64,000 nt of DNA. Source: Opitutaceae bacterium UBA2377. GTDB taxonomy: Bacteria; Verrucomicrobiota; Verrucomicrobiia; Opitutales; Opitutaceae. The position numbers were made by a program, and so were the translations under genes. The stretch's first letter is position 1. Every line of letters begins with the position of its first letter. The notes under the pieces were generated by a model that worked only from the letters and a program-made list of their open reading frames with translations, was not told the origin of the DNA and did not search any database. Shown here piece after piece: positions 25,135 through 32,331 of this stretch. The DNA lies in the NCBI GenBank assembly GCA_002344205.1, contig DDSZ01000046.1, positions 64,719-128,718 of the forward strand, in the 5' to 3' direction.

Positions 25135-25425
25135 ATGTCCAGCCGTCCTCCGATCCTCGTAACTGTCACACTGACCCCGTCCGAATACCGCCCTTTCGTT
25201 TGCGCGGCCCATAGGCTGCGTCGCATCCTTGGCACCCGGGCGCCGAAGGCCTGCACCCTGATCCAAGCCAACCTGCGCGGCCGCGACGCGCGCGGCCTGG
25301 CGGAGGATTACCTCGATGTGATCGGTTTGCCGCCCGCCCAACGGCGCCCAAAGCGGACTTTGCCGCACGGCCATGCCAAGTTTGGGAGAGCGGTTCGTCC
25401 ACCGGTTGATCCGAGCCGCAACTAG
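25135..25425 (+). CDS. Hypothetical protein
   Basis: A 96-residue basic protein (VTVTLTPSEYRPFVCAAHRLRRILGTRAP, then LRGRDARGLAEDYLDVIGLPPAQRR). No domain is recognised. The start at ATG 25135 is chosen because the upstream part of the frame does not look coding. It stands alone, convergent with the coupling-protein operon, with a 133-base gap in which I see no gene. Confidence 0.45.
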   Translation: MSSRPPILVTVTLTPSEYRPFVCAAHRLRRILGTRAPKACTLIQANLRGRDARGLAEDYLDVIGLPPAQRRPKRTLPHGHAKFGRAVRPPVDPSRN

Positions 25426-25558
25426 GTTTCGGAAGACGATTTTGCGCCGCGTAGTTGTGTGCGCGACGCAAAGGTGACTCCGGATAATCACCGCCCGGGT
25501 CGGGAGCGGCCCCGTTCAGGCCTGCTCCCGGCCCGGGCAATCGCGTTGGCCGCTGGGT

Positions 25559-27034
25559 TCAAGCGTTGGGCTGGGTGAAGACCGTGTGGGCCAGCTTTCG
25601 CAGCAAGGGTCTTCCGGTTCGTCGGGGATGTTTGATCACTGCACGGCCGTCCGGCAATGCGAGGAACGCAGCCGGCTTGAACCATGGTTCGTCGGCCGCC
25701 TGCCAGTTCCGCGAGGTGCGTCCCCCGCTCACGCTCCCGGAATATTTCCTCACCTCCCGGGCGCCCATCTTTTCGGCGAGGGTCTTCGCACCCTTTTCAT
25801 CCGCCGCGCGGAAATGGATCTGCGTGCGCAGGTTGGCCATGAATACATCGGCTTTAGTCGGAGTCTCAAACGACGCATACAGTGACAGCGGCGTCTGGGT
25901 GGCGGAGATCAGGCAAACCCCCGCCTCCCGCAGCTCGTCCACCGTCTGGTGATCCGAAAACCCGTCCTCGGAAACGAGCGTCGTCTTCTGCCCCTCGTCG
26001 AGCACAAGCACGATGACATTGCGCCGGCGCATCTCCTCCGGCGGCAGGTCGAACCGCCGGAACGCGTGCAGGAAAAACAACTGCTTGAAAAGGAGGTTCA
26101 GGTAACGCCGTTCCACCTGGTAGGTCTGCGGGACGGACAGGCAGATCAGTCGCCCGGCATCGACCTCGGCCAGCGTGAAGTTCGGCTCGATGGCGCACAC
26201 GACCTCACGGATGTCCGGCGGCGTGTAAGGCCGGAGGAAATTGGCGACCGTGAAGACAGTGCCGCTCTTTTGTTCCGGCGGCTGCTCCGCGAAGTCTTTG
26301 AAATACTGGCGTTCCGCCGCTGCCGCAGGATGCGCGGATTCGCCAAGCTGCGTGAGCAGGAGAGCTGTCTGGGTGGAGATGCAGATCGCATCGTGCACAT
26401 TGGCCAAGGTCACCGGCAGGTCCGCCGCCTCCAGCGCGTGCATGGCATGGGTGATGACATCGCGCGCCGTCTCCTTGAAGAACGACTGTCCGCCCCGTTG
26501 GCCGGCCGCCGTGGCGGTATCCACGATGATCTTTGCGTAAGTGCTCCACGGCACTGCGGGATCGCCGAGAAGATTCAGGCGCAGGGGAGGGGTCCAAGCC
26601 TCGGGCGCAACCCCCGTCGGCCGCACGCGGATCAGCCGCAACGTGTCCGTCTGCCCCAGCGCCCGCGCCATCGCCTCCAGCGGTTTCCACAAGGCACCCT
26701 TTGAATCGACCGCCAGGATGCCGGTCTCCGGCAGGGTGGAGCGCAAGCCGTGCACAATCGGCACGACGGCCCGCGCGGTCTTGCCCGTGCCGGTGGCCCC
26801 GGTGATGAAAAAATGGCAGCAAGCCTCGTCGCGGGTCCACTCCAGCCCCCACAATTTCAAAACAGCGGCACGACGGCCGGTTCGCGGAGTGACGAGTGCG
26901 CGATAGGTAAGCCATACGGCCAGTCCCCCACACAGTAGCGCGAGAGCATAGGCGACCTTCGTTGGCGTCTGATTGCGAAACCATCCGGCGCCCATCAGGC
27001 ACAAGGCAACCAAGGCCATCGTCGGGATCTTCAT
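25559..27034 (-). CDS. Type IV coupling protein (VirD4/TraD/TrwB family)
   Basis: A 491-residue protein. Two N-terminal membrane helices (residues about 5-20 and 27-46) precede a RecA-like ATPase with Walker A TGATGTGKT (78-86) and Walker B VIVLVLDEGQK, then LREAGVCLISATQTPLSLY, characteristic of coupling proteins. It delivers the relaxase-DNA complex to the VirB channel at the inner membrane. Its start overlaps the coiled-coil gene stop as ATGA, and it is the last gene of the four-gene minus-strand mobilisation operon. Confidence 0.93.
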   Translation of the reverse strand: MKIPTMALVALCLMGAGWFRNQTPTKVAYALALLCGGLAVWLTYRALVTPRTGRRAAVLKLWGLEWTRDEACCHFFITGATGTGKTARAVVPIVHGLRSTLPETGILAVDSKGALWKPLEAMARALGQTDTLRLIRVRPTGVAPEAWTPPLRLNLLGDPAVPWSTYAKIIVDTATAAGQRGGQSFFKETARDVITHAMHALEAADLPVTLANVHDAICISTQTALLLTQLGESAHPAAAAERQYFKDFAEQPPEQKSGTVFTVANFLRPYTPPDIREVVCAIEPNFTLAEVDAGRLICLSVPQTYQVERRYLNLLFKQLFFLHAFRRFDLPPEEMRRRNVIVLVLDEGQKTTLVSEDGFSDHQTVDELREAGVCLISATQTPLSLYASFETPTKADVFMANLRTQIHFRAADEKGAKTLAEKMGAREVRKYSGSVSGGRTSRNWQAADEPWFKPAAFLALPDGRAVIKHPRRTGRPLLRKLAHTVFTQPNA

Positions 27035-27525
27035 GCAACCAACACGCTCACGGCGAGCAACACTCCCAGCGTAACGCCGATGAGCAGGGTGGCGAGCAAC
27101 TGACGGCGCTGGCTGGTGTGGAAGGCCGGCGCAATTGCCCCGAGGGATTTTTCAACGGCCTGCACCTGCGCGACTACTTTGGCGACCGGGCCGGCCAGTT
27201 CGGCTTGGAGGTGGGCGGAGATCTCCGCCGGTTTTTCCTCGATCGCAGCCTGCAAGCCGGCGAGCGCTTCGTTGACACCGACCACCGTTTCGGCGGCCGC
27301 CGTCAGCGCTTCGATCCGTCCATCGAGAGCCGCGCGGAGCTCCAGTGCCGCCGTCCGCAGACTGTCCTCCGATTGCTGTAAACGTTGCCAGTGCCAGGCG
27401 AGCAGCAAATAAACGGGGTCGCTCGGATTCAGCCGGTAATGCGCCGGAATCCACCGGAGGTCGTCGGGGAACGACTCCGGATCGAGCCATTCCGGCGGCA
27501 CGTTCTCCCTCTGGCCCGGGCTCAT
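27031..27525 (-). CDS. Coiled-coil membrane protein of the mobilisation operon
   Basis: A 164-residue protein with a polar N-terminus (PPEWLDPESFPDDLRWIPAHYRL), a long helical, coiled-coil-prone centre (about 45-130) and one C-terminal membrane helix (LLATLLIGVTLGVLLAVSVLVA). ATGA overlaps on both sides place it tightly between the ParA-like ATPase and the coupling protein. I do not recognise the family. It could tether the ParA-like or relaxosome complex to the membrane beside the coupling protein. Confidence 0.7.
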   Translation of the reverse strand: MSPGQRENVPPEWLDPESFPDDLRWIPAHYRLNPSDPVYLLLAWHWQRLQQSEDSLRTAALELRAALDGRIEALTAAAETVVGVNEALAGLQAAIEEKPAEISAHLQAELAGPVAKVVAQVQAVEKSLGAIAPAFHTSQRRQLLATLLIGVTLGVLLAVSVLVA

Positions 27526-28223
27526 GGATGCAGTAAATCCCGCGCCCGCCCGAATTCCTCGGCCATATTCTCGTGAAAACGGACACAGCGTGAGCGGTCC
27601 AGCAGGTGGAGCGCTTCAGCTTGGCGCCCCCGGCCCACGGTGAGATTGGCGGACTGCAACCGGTTGCGGGTGACTTCCGCAAGACACGGCACGGTGATCT
27701 CGATGGCGTGCAGTTCGGCCAGCCGCCGGCGGGCCTGGCTCTGGTCGAACATCTCCAGACGATCGCCGTCTCGCAGGTTGCGGACGACCAGCCAGCGCAC
27801 GCGCCCCCCGTGTGAATCGAGCAGTTCCGCGATCTGGGAATTAGCATCCTTGTCGTCCGTGGCAATGACGACGAAGACGAGGGCGCAGTCGAAGTCCTCC
27901 TGCAGGTCCGGCAGCCGGGTCTCGTCCAGGTAGGCCAGTACCTTGCCACCGCCGGAGGCGCGGTTGTCCACCAGCACGACATCGGATTCGGGCAGGACAT
28001 GCACGAGACGGTCGAGCACGCCTAGCTTGTCCGCGTCCACGTCCGTATTGATAAACTCAGTGCAGGGAACAAGACGGTAAAACGTGGAATTGGCGTGGTC
28101 CAGGTCGAAGGCCTTCACCCGCACACCGGCGTCGACCAGGTGGTCATGCATCAGGGTCGCGACAAAGCTTTTGCCGATGCCGCCCTTGTCCTGGGGAAAG
28201 AGAATGAGTCGCTTGGCAGGCAT
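27522..28223 (-). CDS. ParA/MinD-like P-loop ATPase
   Basis: A 233-residue protein with the deviant Walker A of the ParA family (QDKGGIGKSF, residues 11-20), a KAFDLDHANSTFY switch region and VVLVDNRASGGG in place of the usual Walker B region. Such ATPases act in plasmid partition or position conjugation machinery. No ParB or centromere partner is obvious nearby, and its coupling to the coiled-coil protein and coupling protein by ATGA overlap argues for a role in transfer, similar to TraL/StbB-type ATPases. The role is inferred. Confidence 0.82.
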   Translation of the reverse strand: MPAKRLILFPQDKGGIGKSFVATLMHDHLVDAGVRVKAFDLDHANSTFYRLVPCTEFINTDVDADKLGVLDRLVHVLPESDVVLVDNRASGGGKVLAYLDETRLPDLQEDFDCALVFVVIATDDKDANSQIAELLDSHGGRVRWLVVRNLRDGDRLEMFDQSQARRRLAELHAIEITVPCLAEVTRNRLQSANLTVGRGRQAEALHLLDRSRCVRFHENMAEEFGRARDLLHP

Positions 28224-28226
28224 GGC

Positions 28227-28586
28227 TCAGTAGTGATCGCGAGCGACCTTGGGGCCGCGCTGGCCACCGGTGGCGTTTGGAGCCTTGCCGGAAACAGCCC
28301 GGACCGGTTCGGCCGGTCGCCGCTCCGCCGGGGCGAGTTCTTTCCGGGTCCGTTCGATTTCCACCTTCGTGAGCGTCCGGCGGCAAAACACGCCCACGCC
28401 GGCAGGCGAAACCTTCAACCCGTGCTGTGTCAGTGCCGCCGCGATCTGTTCGTAACTCATGAACTTTGCCCGCCAGAGCAGCAGCACATCTCGGTAGGGT
28501 GCGAGCAGGCTGCGGTGGTGCGCGGCCGGATCGTAGCTGCGGGCGTGGGCCAGCAGGCGGGCGTGAAGTTCGGGGGATTCCGGCAT
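28227..28586 (-). CDS. Helix-turn-helix relaxosome accessory protein (TraK-like)
   Basis: A 119-residue basic protein. The centre reads YRDVLLLWRAKFMSYEQIAAALTQHGLKVSPAGVGVFCRR, the helix-turn-helix pattern found in TraK-type oriT-binding proteins (short helix, S-x-x-x-I-x-x-x-L, then a recognition helix). The tail is Pro/Arg/Lys-rich. As the first gene next to the presumed oriT, and divergent from the relaxase, it is a good candidate to bind the iterated TAGTGG repeats there. The family call is tentative. Confidence 0.6.
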   Translation of the reverse strand: MPESPELHARLLAHARSYDPAAHHRSLLAPYRDVLLLWRAKFMSYEQIAAALTQHGLKVSPAGVGVFCRRTLTKVEIERTRKELAPAERRPAEPVRAVSGKAPNATGGQRGPKVARDHY

Positions 28587-28603
28587 CGGGAGCAGTTCTA
28601 ATT

Positions 28604-28618
28604 CGTATGGGATTTAAG
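28604..28618 (+). promoter_or_regulatory. CGTATGG motif copy in the mobilisation promoter region
   Basis: CGTATGGGATTTAAG lies 18 bases upstream of the TraK-like gene start. It is related to the copies at 13805-13818, 13844-13857 and 28889-28902. Placement at both transfer promoters suggests a shared operator. Confidence 0.45.
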
Positions 28619-28644
28619 TAAAACAAAAAGTAAGTCCGGCCCGC

Positions 28645-28745
28645 GCTTCCATTAGTGGTGGCCTGGTAGTGGTCGAGTAGTGGCGGAGTGGTGGTATCAC
28701 CACCTTTTCCTAGCGGAAGCTAGGGGTGGCGTGTTCCGACTGGTA
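28645..28745. other. Candidate origin of transfer (oriT)
   Basis: The gap between the divergent relaxosome genes contains three TAGTGG repeats (28653, 28667, 28678), an inverted repeat GGTGGT-ATC-ACCACC (28690-28704) and a hairpin CCTAGC-GGAA-GCTAGG (28709-28724). The outer CCACC and GGTGG flanks (28700-28704 and 28725-28729) can extend the hairpin. MobF origins such as that of R388 have a hairpin with a short purine loop a few bases before the nic site, next to accessory-protein sites. By analogy the nick would fall near 28730-28745. The nic sequence itself does not match R388 closely. Confidence 0.6.
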
Positions 28746-28915
28746 TGGTGAGAAAGAGCGGCGGCTGCCGATTAATTAGGTTGATTGAACAGCTAGATAG
28801 CAGGGGGTATCCGGCGGGATTAGTTGTCGTTGGATTACGGCTTTCTTGGGCATGGCAGGATGCTTTAGTGATCTTAAAACTCGCAAAACGTATGGTTTTA
28901 AGGCACGGTGAGATT
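28746..28915. other. Leader of the relaxase operon
   Basis: The open frame of the relaxase continues upstream through here to 28745, but the translated sequence lacks family similarity, so it is treated as untranslated. It includes the fourth CGTATGG motif (28889-28902), whose ATG could serve as an alternative start eight codons before the chosen one. Confidence 0.4.
28889..28902 (+). promoter_or_regulatory. CGTATGG motif copy upstream of the relaxase
   Basis: CGTATGGTTTTAAG lies 13-27 bases upstream of the chosen relaxase start and overlaps an alternative ATG at 28892, the same relation of motif and ATG seen at 13844-13857. Confidence 0.45.
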
Positions 28916-31564
28916 ATGGTAAGATTCGATAAACCCTGTGTCGTAGTGGCCGGAGCCGTGGAGTATTTCCGCGAGCACATGGCCATTGGCGATTACCTGG
29001 CCGAGGATGGCGCCGCCGAACTGACGTGGGTGGGCCTGGGCTCGGCAAGGTTGGGACTCACCGGACGGTGTCAGTTGGAGCATTTCGAGCGCGTCTGCCG
29101 TGGCCTCCATCCTGCAACCGGGGCAAAACTCATGGTCCGGGACAAGGGTGTCCACCGCCGGGTTTGTTTCTTCGGACAGATCTCTGCGCCCAAGGATGTG
29201 TCACTCCTCATGCTCGTCGGAGGAGACCAGCGGATCGCCGGCTGGTGGCAGGAGGCCGTGGCGGAGACCCTCCAAGAGGTCGAAGCCATTACGGCCACGC
29301 GAGTCCGGCGGAGCGGGGCGAACGAGGACCGTGCGACCGGCAACATGGTTGCAGCGATGGTCACGCATGACGCCAGTCGTTCGCTCGACCCGCAACTGCA
29401 CACGCATGTGTGCATCATGAATCTTACCTACGATGGGGCAGAGGAACGGTGGAAGAGCGTCCAGCCGTCGGGTTTTTATCGGCATCAGGGTTACCTGCGG
29501 GAGGTGTGCTACAACAAGCTGGCCGGACGCCTGATGGCGGCGGGCTACGTATTGGAGCCTTTGCGCGGATTGGGTTTCAATGTGCGTGGGGTTCCCGCGG
29601 AGTTGCGTGAAAAATTCAGCAAGCGTCGCCGCGCCATCCTTGCCCGGGCCAAGGAACTTGGGGTGGCGACCCAGGACGCTTTGCAGGCCATCGCGAGCGA
29701 CAGCCGGGCCGACAAGACCGTCACCACCGTCGCGGCCCTGCGCAGCCGATGGGAGCAAGAGGCTGGCGCGGCGCTGGTGGCGCTGGAAGAGACCATAGCC
29801 CAAGCAGACGCGCGTCCAAAAGAGACGACACCCGTATCACCGCGTGACACGGTCCGGTCGGCAGAGGCGCACGTGTTTGAACGGCGATCCGTCGTGGAAG
29901 ATCGGGTGTTACTGCGCGAGGCCCTTATTGCTGGTCGTGGCCGGGTGTCGTTGTCGGCGCTGAAGCGAGCAATGGCCGGAAGCGAACGCACCGGCGGCCT
30001 GTTGCGGATGGGCGATGAGATCGCCTCGCGCGAGGCGCTGGAATCCGAACGAGAATTTGTCAGTTGGGCCTCAGCCCAGCTGAAGGGGCGGACTGCCTTG
30101 GGCAATGCATCCTTCATGGCCAATCTCGGACCAGATCAGAAATCGGCCGCCCGAGGCGTGCTTGGTTCAACGGCCGGGGTAATGATTCTCCAAGGGGATG
30201 CCGGCACCGGCAAGACGACCTGTCTGAGTGCCATTGTTGCCGGCATCGAACGGGCCGGCGGGCGTGTGTTCGGCTGTGCCCCGTCGTCGGGTGCGGCAGA
30301 AGTCCTGCGCCACGGATTGACGGCGGACGCTGCAACCCTGCAGCGACTGCTGGTGGATGAGGAAATGCAACGCCAGGCGCGCGACCGGGTATTGATCGTG
30401 GACGAGGCCGGTCTGGTTTCCACCCGCGAGATGCGCGACCTTTGCCGTCTCGCCGCAAGAAACGGAAACCGCCTCCTGCTCGTGGGTGACATCAAGCAGC
30501 ATTATTCAGTCGAGGCCGGTGACGCCCTGCGCTGTCTGCAGGAATTCGCGCGGGTGCCGGTCTTTCGTCTCACCGAAATACGGCGACAACTGGATCCGGC
30601 CTACCGTCAGGCGGTAGCCTGCCTCGCCCGCGGCGATGCGTACGGTGCCTTCAAACGGTTCGAACGTCTCGGTGCGGTACAAGAGGAGAAATCGCCTGCG
30701 GCCCTGTTTGCCGCGGTCGCGGCGGATTACGTTCGCACCGTGCGCGCCGGCAAGTCGTGCCTGGCAATTTCGCCGGTGTGGGCGGAAATCCATCAGTTTA
30801 CCCACGAAGTCCGACGGCAGTTGCGTGGAGTGAACTTGCTGGGAAGGGTGGAGTGGTCACGCGTCACGGTAGATTCGCTAAAGTGGACGCGCGAGGAGTG
30901 CCGTCGAATCGCAAACTACCAACCCGGCGACGTGCTGACCTTCCACCGTGACTATGGTGCTTTCGCGAAACACGATTCAGCAACGGTTGTTTCTCGTGAC
31001 CGCGATGCCTTGATTGTCCGCCGTCCGAACGGTCGCGAGCACTCGCTCGATCCACGGCGTGCGACCGGATACTCGGTAGGACTGGCTCGGGAGATCCCGG
31101 TGGCGGTTGGGGACCGGTTGCTGATCCGCGCCAACTGCAAACCTGCTGACTTGCGCAATGGCGAAATAGTCGAGGTGACCGGCGTTGATCCGCACGGAGC
31201 GATCCGACTCAAGGACGGGCGTACTCTGCCCGAATGGTTTCAGGAGTACAGCCACGGTTACGCGGCTACTTCCCATGCAGCCCAGGGTAAGACCGTGGAT
31301 CGTGGACTCTTGATTATGGCGGATGACGGCATTGCCGCCGGCAACCTCAAACAGGCTTACGTCTCAAACTCCCGCTCCCGCGAGAGCCAGATGATCTACA
31401 CCACTGACAGGGAGGCGGCACGCGATGCCATGATGCGACCGTCCGACCGGAAGCTGGCGCTTGAAATGTCTTCATCGGAGGCGGAGGCCGCTGGGTCCCG
31501 CCGCATCTGGCGCGCTCGCTGGACGGCGCTTGCGACTCAATCTGCTCGTCTTGCGGCCGCCTGA
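28916..31564 (+). CDS. MobF-family (TrwC/TraI-type) conjugative relaxase-helicase
   Basis: From the ATG at 28916 the product is 882 residues. The relaxase domain has catalytic Tyr17 (GAVEYFRE) and a second Tyr27, and the metal-binding triad His151, His162 and His164 (LHTHVCIMN). These positions are within one residue of those known for R388 TrwC. A RecD2-like helicase follows, with Walker A QGDAGTGKT near residue 427, VLIVDEAGLVS and the late SHAAQGKTVDRG motif. It nicks oriT, stays bound to the strand and unwinds it. Shorter than F TraI, close to TrwC (966). Confidence 0.95.
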   Translation: MVRFDKPCVVVAGAVEYFREHMAIGDYLAEDGAAELTWVGLGSARLGLTGRCQLEHFERVCRGLHPATGAKLMVRDKGVHRRVCFFGQISAPKDVSLLMLVGGDQRIAGWWQEAVAETLQEVEAITATRVRRSGANEDRATGNMVAAMVTHDASRSLDPQLHTHVCIMNLTYDGAEERWKSVQPSGFYRHQGYLREVCYNKLAGRLMAAGYVLEPLRGLGFNVRGVPAELREKFSKRRRAILARAKELGVATQDALQAIASDSRADKTVTTVAALRSRWEQEAGAALVALEETIAQADARPKETTPVSPRDTVRSAEAHVFERRSVVEDRVLLREALIAGRGRVSLSALKRAMAGSERTGGLLRMGDEIASREALESEREFVSWASAQLKGRTALGNASFMANLGPDQKSAARGVLGSTAGVMILQGDAGTGKTTCLSAIVAGIERAGGRVFGCAPSSGAAEVLRHGLTADAATLQRLLVDEEMQRQARDRVLIVDEAGLVSTREMRDLCRLAARNGNRLLLVGDIKQHYSVEAGDALRCLQEFARVPVFRLTEIRRQLDPAYRQAVACLARGDAYGAFKRFERLGAVQEEKSPAALFAAVAADYVRTVRAGKSCLAISPVWAEIHQFTHEVRRQLRGVNLLGRVEWSRVTVDSLKWTREECRRIANYQPGDVLTFHRDYGAFAKHDSATVVSRDRDALIVRRPNGREHSLDPRRATGYSVGLAREIPVAVGDRLLIRANCKPADLRNGEIVEVTGVDPHGAIRLKDGRTLPEWFQEYSHGYAATSHAAQGKTVDRGLLIMADDGIAAGNLKQAYVSNSRSRESQMIYTTDREAARDAMMRPSDRKLALEMSSSEAEAAGSRRIWRARWTALATQSARLAAA

Positions 31565-31566
31565 AC

Positions 31567-31914
31567 ATGGATGTGCATTCACGGATCAGGCCCCTCCTTG
31601 CGAGGCCGGTGCTTTCTTGGGGCGAATTGGCGGAAGACGGCAAGGAGGCGTTCGTTGTCCGGTTTGTCCTCGTGGACCGCGTGGTCACGTATCACACGAC
31701 TCAGCTCAAGCGGTGGGAGCATGTATTCGGTGTCCCGGAAATGCTGCTGATTCGCGCCGACCGGGATGAAATCGTAATTGAGGGCAGGGACCTCAACGAG
31801 ATCAGAGCTGCCCTCGACCTCGGACGGTTGTGCGAGCTACGGCTCAATTACCCCGCAAAGGCCGGTGTCCGCCCGGGGCCGCAGGTCCGTCGGATTATCG
31901 TGGAAGGGCAATGA
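31567..31914 (+). CDS. Hypothetical protein of the relaxase operon
   Basis: A 115-residue protein starting 2 bases after the relaxase stop. It contains beta-rich stretches (EAFVVRFVLVDRVVTYHTTQLKRWEHVFG, then DEIVIEGRDLNEIRAALDLGRL). No domain is recognised. It lies in a compact operon with the winged-helix protein (3 bases downstream) and the recombinase, so it could assist recombination or regulation. Confidence 0.65.
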   Translation: MDVHSRIRPLLARPVLSWGELAEDGKEAFVVRFVLVDRVVTYHTTQLKRWEHVFGVPEMLLIRADRDEIVIEGRDLNEIRAALDLGRLCELRLNYPAKAGVRPGPQVRRIIVEGQ

Positions 31915-31917
31915 CCC

Positions 31918-32331
31918 ATGTCGGCGAACTCCCTTTCGAGTGATCAGTCAGGCGTCCTCGCATCGTTATCCGAAGAGCGGGTGCCCGGCGCATGGCACAG
32001 CAAATCTCGGTTGGCCAGCGACGAGCGGATCCGACTGATCGGCGAGTTATTGTGCAAAGGCATCCTCTCGTCGCCTGAATTGTGCCGCGAGCCTCACGCG
32101 GTTCCGTCTGTGGCAATGGGCCAACCTACACCGGAATCGCGAATTTTGGATTACTTACAGCGCCATGAATGGGCCTCCCCGGCGGAATTGCGAGCGGTGC
32201 TGCGGCTTTCGCGCACCGGCACGCACCGCGCGCTGCAACGGCTGGTGCTCGCGAACCGGATCGTCGGTAACGGAGGCAAAACCACAGCGGCAGCCTACCG
32301 TCTGAACCGGTTCGATCCGTCTCGTAACTGA
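31918..32331 (+). CDS. Winged-helix DNA-binding protein
   Basis: A 137-residue protein whose C-terminal half is a winged helix: ESRILDYLQRHEWASPAELRAVLRLSRTGTHRALQRLVLANRIVGNGGKTTAAAYRL. The N-terminal 75 residues are polar and of unknown fold. It is joined to the serine recombinase by a TGATG overlap, so it could be a recombination directionality factor or the operon's regulator. Both roles are inferred from position. Confidence 0.7.
   Translation: MSANSLSSDQSGVLASLSEERVPGAWHSKSRLASDERIRLIGELLCKGILSSPELCREPHAVPSVAMGQPTPESRILDYLQRHEWASPAELRAVLRLSRTGTHRALQRLVLANRIVGNGGKTTAAAYRLNRFDPSRN

Noticed and set aside
24612..25271. 219-codon minus-strand frame
   Set aside because: Overlaps a better plus-strand frame, no domain, Arg-rich composition.
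28653..28704. Short repeats as a CRISPR array
   Set aside because: Repeats are 6 bases with irregular 11-14 base spacing, and no cas genes are present.
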